Shown piece by piece: positions 50,779 through 59,391 of a stretch of 64,000 nucleotides of DNA (its first letter is position 1; the number at the start of each line of letters is the position of its first letter). The stretch covers positions 486,518 to 550,517 of the forward strand of contig JAVYKX010000002.1 in assembly GCA_038741495.1 (NCBI GenBank). Direction: 5' to 3'. Both the position numbers and the translations under genes were made by a program. The notes under the pieces were generated by a model that saw nothing but the letters and a program-made list of their open reading frames with translations, did no database searches and had not been told where the DNA came from. Source of the stretch: Thermofilum sp. (GTDB lineage: Archaea > Thermoproteota > Thermoprotei > Thermofilales > Thermofilaceae).

Positions 50779-51984
50779 GTGTTAAGGCAGCTATCCTCTT
50801 TAATCATACTGCTTTTGGTATTTCTCGGCTATTGTTCTCTCGCCTCACCTTACTCGGTGACCGCCACCCCCAGTAAAAGCGAGTACGCGCCCGGCGAGAC
50901 TGTTAGCATAAGCGTTAGGATAACGCCGGCAGCGACAGTCGTGCTTTTGTGGGAGGTGAAAGACCCTTCAGGTTCTAGAAGAGATTTCGGGCAGCTCACG
51001 TGCCAAGGGGGCTCCTGTAGTTTCTCCTTTGTGACGGGCAGTAACTGGCCTACAGGAACTTACAGCGTAATAATCGCCGTTTCTGGAACCAACGATAAGG
51101 GGTATACGTCCTTTGTCCTTCGAACCCCGGCTCCTCCTCCACCACCTCCTCCACCGACCATTGACTACGAGTCGCTCGCAAGGAGCAGGATCGCCGCTGT
51201 GAACTCGTCTCTACGCGAGCTTTACGCAGCCTTGGAATCTCTATCATCGATATTGAGCCAAGTTGGCGTGGAGATAGATCCCAACTACAGGAAGCAGCTA
51301 GACAGCATCAATGAGACGCTGAGCAGAGCGGTAAGCTACTACAACGCGAAGGATTACGAGACTGCTTACTCCACCGCCAACACTGCCTTCCAGATGGTGA
51401 GCGGGTTCGTCGAGAGCTTCTCGGGCGATCTGCTGAGAGCACTAGCGATCATAGCGAGAGACCTCCAGGCTAAATCGACCGACGCCGTGACCGCTGACCT
51501 CCTTAAGAGCCTTGAGAAGGAGCTGGGTAGAGCCTCGCCGAGAGATAGCGACATACTTTCTAAGCTCTCAACCTGGAGCAGAATCCTAGTCGTAGTGGCA
51601 CGCACCCTGAAAGTTCCCGAGCTCGAGGCAAGCCTAAACGAGCTAACTCTCAAGCTTGAGCGCCTCGGCGCGGCTATCAGGGCTCTTAACCAGACCAATG
51701 CTGAGCTTCAGGCGCGAATTACGGTGCTGGAACAGGAGAAACAATCTCTCTCAGATAAGCTCTCCAGCGTTCAGAAGCGCCTCGACGAAGCGACAGCCGA
51801 GATAGACCGGCTGACGCGAGCGAATGCTGACCTGAGCAGCGAGAATGCTGAGCTGAAGAAGCAACTTTCTGAGAGCTTGCCGAGGAGTACTGCGAACGCT
51901 GCTGCTATAGTCGCTGCAGTTTCAGGGTTGGGAGTAGGGATAGCTATCAGCAGGCTAGTAAGAAGAAAGCGGGTTAGCAAGTAG
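50779..51984 (+). CDS. Exported protein: Ig-like domain, helical repeat, coiled coil and C-terminal TM anchor
   Basis: About 401 residues. A signal peptide (to about 23), a beta domain (VTATPSKSEYAPGETVSISV, SNWPTGTYSVIIAVSG), a run of eight prolines, a helical repeat region (SSLRELYAALESLSSILSQ and NAKDYETAYSTANTAF), then a long coiled coil (QARITVLEQEKQSLSDKLSS) and a final membrane helix with an RRKR tail. This is the build of a surface stalk anchored at its C terminus. Function unknown. The GTG at 50758 is possible but overlaps the TATA box. Confidence 0.65.
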   Translation: MLRQLSSLIILLLVFLGYCSLASPYSVTATPSKSEYAPGETVSISVRITPAATVVLLWEVKDPSGSRRDFGQLTCQGGSCSFSFVTGSNWPTGTYSVIIAVSGTNDKGYTSFVLRTPAPPPPPPPPTIDYESLARSRIAAVNSSLRELYAALESLSSILSQVGVEIDPNYRKQLDSINETLSRAVSYYNAKDYETAYSTANTAFQMVSGFVESFSGDLLRALAIIARDLQAKSTDAVTADLLKSLEKELGRASPRDSDILSKLSTWSRILVVVARTLKVPELEASLNELTLKLERLGAAIRALNQTNAELQARITVLEQEKQSLSDKLSSVQKRLDEATAEIDRLTRANADLSSENAELKKQLSESLPRSTANAAAIVAAVSGLGVGIAISRLVRRKRVSK

Positions 51985-52011
51985 AAGAAAGCCGTCCGTG
52001 GGCGGCTAAAC

Positions 52012-52443
52012 GTGAAAGTCGGGAAGCTAGCGAGAGCCTTACCCCTCGTGATAGGTGTAGCTTTTTTCGCTTACGCGTCTTTAGGCTGCAGTGATGGGCT
52101 GCGCGCTTACGCTGGCTACTGGGCTCTCAGCAGCCCTCTTAAGCCGGCTGACGACAGGCACGGCTCGCCCGTCGTAATTGTCTCGGTTAGGGAGCTGGGA
52201 GAGAGCGTTAAGGTGACCCTGCTGAGAACGTACTCCCTGCCCGGCCTTCTCGACTCTACAGTTGATGTGAAGCTCTACCTGGAGGATGGGACAGTATCTG
52301 TCACTAGGGTTAAGGTACGTCAACCACTAGGGACGCTGCAGGAGCTCTGGTTTCTTGGCGGCGGTCATCCCATCAAGTGCACGGAGGTAAGCGTGCGCGT
52401 AGACGGGGTGGAAGCAGCGAGGTGGAGCACTTGTCAAGGTTAG
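52012..52443 (+). CDS. Exported hypothetical protein
   Basis: 143 residues: N-terminal signal peptide ending in a Cys (YASLGCSDG, position 26, lipoprotein-like) and a beta-rich domain with a CARDB-like SVDVKLYLEDGTVSVTRV pattern (TVDVKLYLEDGTVSV). Two further cysteines at the end (IKCTEV, STCQG). It overlaps the next gene by 22 bp. Function unknown. GTG start. Confidence 0.58.
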   Translation: MKVGKLARALPLVIGVAFFAYASLGCSDGLRAYAGYWALSSPLKPADDRHGSPVVIVSVRELGESVKVTLLRTYSLPGLLDSTVDVKLYLEDGTVSVTRVKVRQPLGTLQELWFLGGGHPIKCTEVSVRVDGVEAARWSTCQG

Positions 52444-54131
52444 GCGCCGCCACGTCTGCAGCCGGGCTAGCGGCACTGGGCGTCAGTGCTGTTCTAGCGT
52501 GGACTTACGCGGTATCTCTTCTCCTACCCAGCTGTCCATCCCAGGAGGGCGGGGTCGTTGTGCGCCTTATAACCCTCCCTCTCGGCGAAGCGGGCGTACT
52601 CTTGTGGGCTCTCCTCCTGGTAGTAGCCTCGAAAGGCTTGGTGGAGTCGTGGGGGTGGCTCGCAGTATCGGCTCTCGCTGCCGGCTTCTCCTCGATTCTC
52701 GTCGGCGACCCGTTCCTCCTGGCTATGCTCTCCGCTGCTTACGTGGTTCTCGCAGCTTTCAGGAACCTGAGGCGCTGCCTGGAAGCGGTAGCAGCTGGAG
52801 TAGTAGCGGTGGAAGCCCTGTCGATCGCCTACCTTTTAGCCAGAGCTTACGCGGTTAAGCTGCCGCTGCCTCCTGCGCTCCCGTACCACCTCTCTCTCTA
52901 CTGTCCTCTCACCGTAGTGGCACCGCTGATCGTGCTCGCTACCGCGCTCGCATCCCTAGGGGCGCTAGCTCTCGAGAGAAAGAGCAAGGTCTATGCTCCA
53001 ACCTTGGGGAGTCTCGGCCTCCTCGTAGGGCTGGCGACCTGCATCCTCCTGTGGCTAGTGATTTACGCTTCAGCGCTTAACCCGGGTGTGGAGCTTATCG
53101 GAGTAGACTCGGTGACAAGGTACTACCCTCACGCTATCACGCTCCTTGAGGGCGGGCTGCCCAGCGTTATATCGATCGGCTACGATCGACCCCTGTACTA
53201 CCTTTTTCTCTACAGCCTAGCGACCGCTCTGGGTCCTTTCGAAGCAGTGAAAGCACTGCCGCTGTTCTCCCTAATCTTGCACACGCTTTCCTCTTATGCC
53301 GTAGCGAGGGAGCTGGCCGGGAGGAACGTGGCAGCGCTAGCGTCTGCGCTAGCCCCTCTAACTTACACGGCGACTGCCGGCCTTTTCGGAGGACTCTTCA
53401 GCAACTGGACAGCTCTCTCCACGGGGTTGTTCTCGGTAGCTTTCCTATCGCGGTGGCTCAAGCAGGGGAGAGCCCGGTGGCTTGCGCTGCACTACGTGAT
53501 GCTGGTGGTGACTGTGGCTACCCACATCTACATGGGCGCCGTTTTCTTCGCATCCACCTCGCTATCGCTGAGCCTCTTCCTCATCTCTAAGAAGTACAGG
53601 AGGAGGGCTTTAGCCGCGCTTACCCTTCAGCTAGCTTTGGCCGCGCTCGGCTTCTACCTAGCTGACAGCGCGGCGGCTCAGCTGGGCTTCCGGTCACCAT
53701 CCAACGTGGTCTCCGCTTTAACACGCTCTTGGTGGAGTAGGGTTCAGAAGTCTCAGCTATTCTCGCCAGCTTGGTGGAGAGATTTCAGCTTCAACGTCTA
53801 CGAGTACGCTGCAACAGCAGCTCTAGACCCTACTGTCTGGCTGCTCACCGCTGTTGGTATCGCGTCCCCCAAGCCTTCCGAGCTCTGCAACCCCTTCCTC
53901 GCGCCCTGGCTGATCGTAGTCTACCTGCTCTCGGTGACAGCCCCCTTCGAGCTAATGTGGAGGTCTCTGTACGACTACCCCTTCTCGCTCAGCGAAGCGC
54001 TCGGCCTCGCGTATATCCTCTCGCTTATCGCAGAGAAGGCTGGGGAAAGAGCAGCGCTCCTGTGGTTAGCTGCTATCATCTTCTTCAAGCTAGGCTACAC
54101 GCTAGCTTTCACCGTCGGATTAGCAGCCTGA
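52422..54131 (+). CDS. Large polytopic membrane protein, GT-C-like
   Basis: 569 residues, about 14 membrane helices. After a first block of helices comes an acidic first-loop motif, LIGVDSVTRYYPHAITLLEG (G-x-D), then ATALGPFEAVKALPLFSLIL and LFGGLFSNWTALSTGLFS. This echoes the polytopic protein at 46769-48736 and points to a membrane glycosyltransferase or polymerase. GTG at 52422 or TTG at 52431; both overlap the previous gene. Confidence 0.58.
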   Translation: MEHLSRLGAATSAAGLAALGVSAVLAWTYAVSLLLPSCPSQEGGVVVRLITLPLGEAGVLLWALLLVVASKGLVESWGWLAVSALAAGFSSILVGDPFLLAMLSAAYVVLAAFRNLRRCLEAVAAGVVAVEALSIAYLLARAYAVKLPLPPALPYHLSLYCPLTVVAPLIVLATALASLGALALERKSKVYAPTLGSLGLLVGLATCILLWLVIYASALNPGVELIGVDSVTRYYPHAITLLEGGLPSVISIGYDRPLYYLFLYSLATALGPFEAVKALPLFSLILHTLSSYAVARELAGRNVAALASALAPLTYTATAGLFGGLFSNWTALSTGLFSVAFLSRWLKQGRARWLALHYVMLVVTVATHIYMGAVFFASTSLSLSLFLISKKYRRRALAALTLQLALAALGFYLADSAAAQLGFRSPSNVVSALTRSWWSRVQKSQLFSPAWWRDFSFNVYEYAATAALDPTVWLLTAVGIASPKPSELCNPFLAPWLIVVYLLSVTAPFELMWRSLYDYPFSLSEALGLAYILSLIAEKAGERAALLWLAAIIFFKLGYTLAFTVGLAA

Positions 54132-54252
54132 GGAGGCAGAGTCCTAGAAGCGTGCGCGAGAAGCCCAGCAGGCTCTGCGTTTTCTCTGCGCTGTGCCGGG
54201 CGAGAGCCGGGAAAAGTGTTTATGTGCGGGCAGTCTTCTTTGCCTGGAGCTT

Positions 54253-54675
54253 ATGGGCTACCTGGCTCTCGCCCTCTGCGCGCTACTCGTGCCGGCTCAG
54301 CTCCAGGGCTGCTCAGCTGAGAATCAGCTCCTAGAGGCCGTAAAGCTGCTGGAGAGGCTGAGCGAAGAGGGTTTTGACGTCTCAGCTCAGGTTCGGGCAC
54401 TCAACGAGGCTCTGGAGCTTTGCCGCGCGAACAAGCCTGAGGAGGCTGAGCAGATCATTCAGCAAGTCACTAGCCAGCTTAGGGAGTACGAGCAGCAGCT
54501 CCCCTCGTACCGCATCGGCAAGTGGCTGCGCATCGGCGCCACCACCGCTATCCTGCTCGCATTTCCGCCTCTTTTCTACTACTTCTTCCCACGCGCGTAC
54601 GCCCTCGCGTGGGCTTACTCTAGGAGGAAGTGGCTCGTAAAGAAAAAGGTGGGGAGGAGTGGTTCTAGACGATGA
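54253..54675 (+). CDS. Exported helical protein with one TM, first gene of the MoxR operon
   Basis: About 140 residues: a signal peptide (to about 18, LALALCALLVPAQLQGC) followed by a helical repeat region (LLEAVKLLERLSEEGFDVSA, then CRANKPEEAEQIIQQVTSQL) and one membrane helix with a basic tail (SRRKWLVKKK). The ATG at 54253 lies about 27 bp after a TATA-like GTGTTTATG. Its end overlaps the DUF1616 gene by 17 bp. Function unknown. Confidence 0.6.
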   Translation: MGYLALALCALLVPAQLQGCSAENQLLEAVKLLERLSEEGFDVSAQVRALNEALELCRANKPEEAEQIIQQVTSQLREYEQQLPSYRIGKWLRIGATTAILLAFPPLFYYFFPRAYALAWAYSRRKWLVKKKVGRSGSRR

Positions 54676-55147
54676 AGTCCTAGCAGTGCTAGCCGCCATC
54701 GTAACCGTAGCGTGCGTGATCGCGGTAGCCCTCACCCTGCCTAGAAGTAGTGAACCTTTCCTCGCTCTAGGGCTGCTGGGCGAAAGGGGGAAGATCGGAG
54801 ATTACCCATCGAGAGTGCTCGTGGGGGAGCCGGTGAAGCTGCACATCTTCGTCATGAACCACCTTGGCAAGGCTGCGCTGCTGAAAGTTGTAGCGAAGCT
54901 CGGGTCTAGGGGCAGTCTCCCGACGAATTCAACCCCCCTCGAAGCTCCCCCGCTGTGGGAGTACGAGCTCGTGCTCGGCCATGGGGAGAACGCGACGATC
55001 CCCGTGCAGCTAGCGCTGGAGAAGGAGGGGGTGAACGTGGCGCTCGTCTTCGAGCTCTGGATGTACAACACGACTTCAGGCTCGTGGGTCTACACAGGCC
55101 GCTGGAACCACCTCTACATCAACGTCACGAAGGCTGGTGGAGTATGA
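54659..55147 (+). CDS. DUF1616 extracytoplasmic half
   Basis: 162 residues: a membrane helix at the N terminus (about 8-28), then the soluble half of DUF1616: LALGLLGERGKIGDYPSRVL, HIFVMNHLGKAALLKVVAKL, VFELWMYNTTSGSWVYTGRW. In typical DUF1616 proteins this part follows a membrane half in one chain; here that half is the next gene. GTG start; the stop shares an ATGA overlap with the next ATG. Function of the family is unknown. Confidence 0.72.
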   Translation: MVLDDEVLAVLAAIVTVACVIAVALTLPRSSEPFLALGLLGERGKIGDYPSRVLVGEPVKLHIFVMNHLGKAALLKVVAKLGSRGSLPTNSTPLEAPPLWEYELVLGHGENATIPVQLALEKEGVNVALVFELWMYNTTSGSWVYTGRWNHLYINVTKAGGV

Positions 55148-55695
55148 AGGAGGGAAAACTCTGGAACCTCGTCCAGGAAAGGGCAAGGAGTAGGGGGCTG
55201 CTCAACGCTTGCCTCGACCTCTACAAGGCTTGGGCTGAGGGCGAGCTAGCTCTCGAAGATCCTTCCCCACCTCTCACTCTCCCCGAGTACCTCGTGAGGC
55301 CCGACTACAGCCTTTGGCTCTGGACTCTTCTCTCCCTCGCGACCCTCACCGCCGTGGTTGTGTGGGTCACTGAGAACGGCTTCGCCCCGCTGCTGCCGCT
55401 CCGCTACGTTCTCGGCTCGATTGCCGTGCTCTTCCTCCCCGGCTACTCGCTCGTGGAGGCGCTCTACCCGAAGGCAGGCGACCTGGAGCCCCTCGAGAGG
55501 CTGGCTCTCTCGATCGGGCTCTCGCTCGCCCTCGTCCCCCTCGTGGGCCTGGTCCTCAACTATACTCCCTTCGGGATAAGGCTCTGGCCTGTCGTGGCTT
55601 CCCTCGAGGGCCTCACCGTGGCTCTCGCGCTTACAGCGGCCTACAGGAAGCTCGTTTACCTAAGGCTCGAAGCCAGGGTGATCGCGGGTGGATAA
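55144..55695 (+). CDS. DUF1616 membrane half
   Basis: 183 residues: a soluble N-terminal part of about 60 residues (VQERARSRGLLNACLDLYKA, WAEGELALEDPSPPL) and about four membrane helices with the DUF1616 pattern LRYVLGSIAVLFLPGYSLVE, then LEPLERLALSIGLSLALVPL and TPFGIRLWPV. Encoded after, not before, the soluble half. Together they would rebuild one DUF1616 protein with a cytoplasmic N-terminal extension. Confidence 0.75.
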   Translation: MKEGKLWNLVQERARSRGLLNACLDLYKAWAEGELALEDPSPPLTLPEYLVRPDYSLWLWTLLSLATLTAVVVWVTENGFAPLLPLRYVLGSIAVLFLPGYSLVEALYPKAGDLEPLERLALSIGLSLALVPLVGLVLNYTPFGIRLWPVVASLEGLTVALALTAAYRKLVYLRLEARVIAGG

Positions 55696-56371
55696 GTGGC
55701 TGGCTGCAGCTACGGTTCTAGGAGTGTGCGGGTCAGCGCTGGCAATCTTCTCCTACTTTGTTCTCGGCAGCATTCCTCTCTCAGCTCTGGGGATCGGGGC
55801 TGTCGTCACCGCTGCTTCCCTCGCTCTAACCCCGTGCGAAGCGCCGTACCGCGAGGCAGTTCACTCCATGCTTGAAGCGTACGTGGCGAACATCTCGAGA
55901 GTGCTCGAAGAGCTTGCCGCACAGCCTGGAGCAGTCTACACGCCTGACGGAGTCATCGCGGTCCCGCTTAAGCAGCCCTCCAGCTTTCCCGGCAAACCCG
56001 ACGCGAGCAGGCTGCTCTGGAGGAGCCCCCGAGGCCACTTCCTCATCCTCTCATCCCCAACCTACACTGTCGAGCAGGGCGCCGACCTCGAGGCAGCCCT
56101 GGAGCTGGTTTTAGTCGACACGCTGGGCATCTGCGACGCGGTGAGGGTGTCCTCGAGGGAGGGTTCAGCGCTAGTGGAGCTCGTCGGGGTGAAGAGGGCA
56201 GCTGAGCCCACTCGCTTCGAGCAGGTGCTAGGCCCCCTACCGGCCCACGTAGCTGCCACTGTAGCAGCCCGGGCTACAGGCTCGCCGGTGAGGATAGAGC
56301 AGTGGGAGAGGAGGAGGGGGAATCTCACCTTGAGGCTCTCGGTGGTGGGCGAGGGTGATCAGGAAGGATAA
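55688..56371 (+). CDS. Two-TM hypothetical protein
   Basis: 227 residues: two membrane helices (5-27 and 31-48), then a soluble domain of about 175 residues (MLEAYVANISRVLEELAAQP, VYTPDGVIAVPLKQ, LELVLVDTLGICDAVRVSS). It resembles archaeal conserved proteins of the MoxR/DUF58 neighbourhood, but I cannot name its family. Overlaps both neighbours, 8 and 17 bp. GTG start. Confidence 0.6.
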   Translation: MDKWLAAATVLGVCGSALAIFSYFVLGSIPLSALGIGAVVTAASLALTPCEAPYREAVHSMLEAYVANISRVLEELAAQPGAVYTPDGVIAVPLKQPSSFPGKPDASRLLWRSPRGHFLILSSPTYTVEQGADLEAALELVLVDTLGICDAVRVSSREGSALVELVGVKRAAEPTRFEQVLGPLPAHVAATVAARATGSPVRIEQWERRRGNLTLRLSVVGEGDQEG

Positions 56372-56600
56372 GCTCTTCAACGCTCTTCTACCCGGGCTCT
56401 ACAGCGTGTCTGTCGCCGCTCTAGCGGCCCTGGGGGAGAGGAGGCTTGACGCCTACTTTTCGATCCTCGTCCTAGAGTACGCAGTGCTCCACGCGCTGCT
56501 GAGGCCGAAGCGGAAGGGCAGGGACTTTATATTAATAGCCCTCATTGCCCTGTTTACAGTGGTCGTCGCGTTGAGAATCGTGGAGGTGCTCGGCTTATGA
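56355..56600 (+). CDS. Small membrane protein
   Basis: 81 residues with three probable membrane helices (about 10-25, 32-48, 57-77) and a basic turn LRPKRKGRD. No family recognised. Overlaps the previous gene by 17 bp and the next by 4 bp. Likely a small subunit of the membrane assembly encoded by this operon. GTG start. Confidence 0.55.
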   Translation: MIRKDKLFNALLPGLYSVSVAALAALGERRLDAYFSILVLEYAVLHALLRPKRKGRDFILIALIALFTVVVALRIVEVLGL

Positions 56601-58480
56601 GGACTCTCCTCCCCTTCCTCCTCTCTCTCATGGTGGCTGCAGCAACTTCTCCCCTCGCTCAACCGTACCCTCGCCACGTAAACCCCGACGAGGTAACCCC
56701 CTCAGTGGACGTCTTAAAGCTCACTCAGATTTACGCTGAGCTTGCCAGCATGCTCCGCAGCGAGAACTTCACCGGCTACCTTCAGCTGGGCCGGTACCTC
56801 CTCGAGCTTCAAGCGCCAGGCGATGTGGCGTTCATCATCTCGCGCTTTCACGAGCTTTCGCTCCAACAGGGGCTTCTGCTCAACTCCACCAGAGAGGCTT
56901 TGAGGGAGGCGGAGTCACACCTCCGCTTCGGCGACTTCGAGGGCGCTTTAGAGCTGCTCGGCGAGGCTCTGCGCACACTAACCCGAGTCAACGCCACTTA
57001 CGTAAGCCTAGCTGACGCAGCGGAAGCTGTGCAGCGCAGAGTGAAGGCGGCGCCCGGGCCCCTCCTAGAGGCTGTCCGCCTCCTCGCTTCATCCTACTAC
57101 TTGAGAGCAGCTGAGCTCAACGAGTCACTCCACACCAGCTTGATTAGAACGCGCTTAACGCTAAAGTCCACGACGGGTAGCGCGTGGGTGGGGAGCACAG
57201 CTCTCTTTTATGGTACGCTTGAAACAGAGGGCGGCGACCCCCTCCCCCAGCGGGAAGTCACCTTGCTCTGCGACGGGAGAGTCTGCGGGCGCGCGCTCAC
57301 GGATAGCAGCGGCACCTACTACGCGACGGTCAGCGTGCCCTACGTTTACGTCAGCTCCATGGTCCTAGTCGCCCTGTACGAGCCTTCAGGCCCCGATGCT
57401 CGCGTGTACAGGCCGTCGGTCTCCGAGCCTTTCACGCTCAACCTCACATTCTTCACGCCGCGAGTCAACGTCACAGTTACCCCGAGCGTGGTGACGCCTG
57501 GGTCGCGGGTTAGGGTTGAGGCCGAATCAAGCCTCCGCGACGCGAGCTTCGTGCTCTACGGCCTGGGCCAGCAGCTCCTAGCGGGAACCTCGGAGGGGAG
57601 GGCCCTCTGGGAGGTCGAGGTTCCGGGTGAGGCTCGGGAGGGGGCTCACGCGATTAAGGTCTGCACCGTGCCTCGAGGCGTGTACGGGCCTGGATGCGGG
57701 AGCGCGGAGCTCGTTGTCAAGAAGCTGGCTCTCTACGTCAACCTGGAGGTGCCGAGCATTCTGCTCGCTATGGTTCCTTTCACAGTCAAGGTGAGCGTGC
57801 TCGGCGAGGGCGGCGGGCTGCCCGACGCGTTCGACGTCCACGTAGCAATCCCGGAGGGGGGCTTAGCCGTCGAGAAGAGCTACCCCGCGCCTCAAACCCC
57901 CATCGCGCTCGAGGCCACGCTTCCCCCCCTCGTCCCAGGCGGCAAGGCGAAGCTCACCGTCACCGTGACTTCCCACGACCCCGCCTACTCGAGCGGGAGC
58001 GCTGAAGCGGAGATACTCATCGTCAACCCCCTACTCATAGCGGTCTCGGCCCTCTTGGCTGGCAGCGCCTTCGCGGCGTACACGAGGGCCTCTAAGCGCT
58101 TGAGAAGAGCTGAGAGAGCTGAAGTTCCCGCGGAGGTGCAGGCTGGAACGCTCGAGACCTCTGCGCCCGAAGTTCCAGCGCCCGAGCTAGCCGAGGAGCC
58201 ATCCCGGCCCCTTAAAGCAGCGGCTGCTGACCCGGTAGTGAGCGAGTACCTGCAGGCTGTAGCGTTCGTCGAGAAGGTCACGGGGGTACAGATGGAGCCT
58301 AGCCACACGATCTCCGAGTACTTGAGCCTCGTCAGCTTCAGGCTTGGGCCGAAGGCTGCGTACTTCGAGAAATTGAGCAGAGTTGTTGAAGCCAGGTTGT
58401 ACGCAGACGAAGAGGTGGATCTAAGCTACGTGAAGTCTCTGCGGCGAGCTCTTGAAAGCGCTGAGGGTGAGGCCTCTTGA
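56597..58480 (+). CDS. Exported protein with helical repeat, Ig-like domains, TM and DUF4129-like tail
   Basis: 627 residues. A signal peptide (to 21), a helical region (REALREAESHLRFGDFEGAL, ELLGEALRTLTRV), then beta domains: a GGDPLPQREVTLLCDGRVCG hinge with FYGTLET, a PRVNVTVTPSVVTPGSRVRV domain and a VPFTVKVSVLGEGGGLPDAF domain. A membrane helix near 475-495 precedes a cytoplasmic tail with HTISEYLSLVSFRLGPKAAY, RVVEARLYADEEVDL as in DUF4129. DUF4129 proteins occur with MoxR and DUF58 in bacteria too. It is the operon's largest surface component. Confidence 0.7.
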   Translation: MRTLLPFLLSLMVAAATSPLAQPYPRHVNPDEVTPSVDVLKLTQIYAELASMLRSENFTGYLQLGRYLLELQAPGDVAFIISRFHELSLQQGLLLNSTREALREAESHLRFGDFEGALELLGEALRTLTRVNATYVSLADAAEAVQRRVKAAPGPLLEAVRLLASSYYLRAAELNESLHTSLIRTRLTLKSTTGSAWVGSTALFYGTLETEGGDPLPQREVTLLCDGRVCGRALTDSSGTYYATVSVPYVYVSSMVLVALYEPSGPDARVYRPSVSEPFTLNLTFFTPRVNVTVTPSVVTPGSRVRVEAESSLRDASFVLYGLGQQLLAGTSEGRALWEVEVPGEAREGAHAIKVCTVPRGVYGPGCGSAELVVKKLALYVNLEVPSILLAMVPFTVKVSVLGEGGGLPDAFDVHVAIPEGGLAVEKSYPAPQTPIALEATLPPLVPGGKAKLTVTVTSHDPAYSSGSAEAEILIVNPLLIAVSALLAGSAFAAYTRASKRLRRAERAEVPAEVQAGTLETSAPEVPAPELAEEPSRPLKAAAADPVVSEYLQAVAFVEKVTGVQMEPSHTISEYLSLVSFRLGPKAAYFEKLSRVVEARLYADEEVDLSYVKSLRRALESAEGEAS

Positions 58481-59391
58481 GAAGCATCCTGCTGGCTTCA
58501 GCCGCCCTCGCCTTAGGGGTTGTGGTACTGGCAGCTTGGCTCTACCCGGTCAACGCGGACTTCTGGCCCGCCAACCCTGGCTGGAATGGCCTACAGGAGC
58601 TTGCCCGATCCCGGGGGGCCGTCGAAGCTTCTCTCACCGAGCTGGCTGCACTCGACCCGCGGAACTACACGCTGCTGATCGTAGGGCCTTCGAAGAGCTT
58701 CACCCCCGGCGAGGTGCTAGCGGTCAGAGCTTTCCTGGCGAAAGGGGGCCGTGTCGTGATTGCAGACGACTTCGGAACTGCGAACGAGCTGCTGGAGGCT
58801 ATAGGCGCCCCAGTGCGGCTCACCGGAGGCCTTCTCGTAGACCCCTTGCTGAACCTGGGTGCGCGCGAGCTACCACTAGCCTACTGGTCAGGGCGGAGGC
58901 TAGCGCTCAACTACGCGACAGCGCTCAACGTCACGGGCTGTGCAGGCTGCAGAGTGCTCGCGGCTTCGAGCTTCTTCAGCTACCTCGACTTGAACGGTAA
59001 CGGTGTACACGACGAAGGTGAGCCGGCAGGCCCGCTGCCCACCGCGGTCTCGCTGAGCTTCAGGGGCGGCGAGCTCGTGGTCGTCTCGGACTCGAGCATC
59101 TTCATAAACTCGATGCTCGGCAGGGAGGGGAACGCTCTTTTCCTCGAGCACCTCCTCCGCTCGACAGCCCCGGCGATCGACAACTCGCACTGGGAGGAGA
59201 CCCCCCTGGTGGCGCTGAAAGCCGCGCTGAGCTCCGCCCACAGGGCTCTCTCGAGCCCGGAGCTGAAGTACCCTTTAGCCGCGGCAGCCCCCCTGGGGGT
59301 CGTAGCTATGAGAAGGCAGAGAGAGCTCGCGGAAAGGCTTAAAAGACACGTAGTCCAGGTAGCGAGGGCTGTAGAGGTGCAGGGCGAGTGA
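58477..59391 (+). CDS. DUF4350-type protein
   Basis: 304 residues: an N-terminal membrane helix (5-22), a glutamine-amidotransferase-like Rossmann domain (TLLIVGPSKSFTPGEVLAVR, AFLAKGGRVVIADDFGTANE, LVVVSDSSIFINSMLG) characteristic of DUF4350, and a membrane helix near residue 263-280. This family is usually adjacent to MoxR and DUF58 genes, as here. Start TTG at 58477 overlaps the previous stop (TTGA). Function unknown. Confidence 0.78.
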   Translation: MRSILLASAALALGVVVLAAWLYPVNADFWPANPGWNGLQELARSRGAVEASLTELAALDPRNYTLLIVGPSKSFTPGEVLAVRAFLAKGGRVVIADDFGTANELLEAIGAPVRLTGGLLVDPLLNLGARELPLAYWSGRRLALNYATALNVTGCAGCRVLAASSFFSYLDLNGNGVHDEGEPAGPLPTAVSLSFRGGELVVVSDSSIFINSMLGREGNALFLEHLLRSTAPAIDNSHWEETPLVALKAALSSAHRALSSPELKYPLAAAAPLGVVAMRRQRELAERLKRHVVQVARAVEVQGE

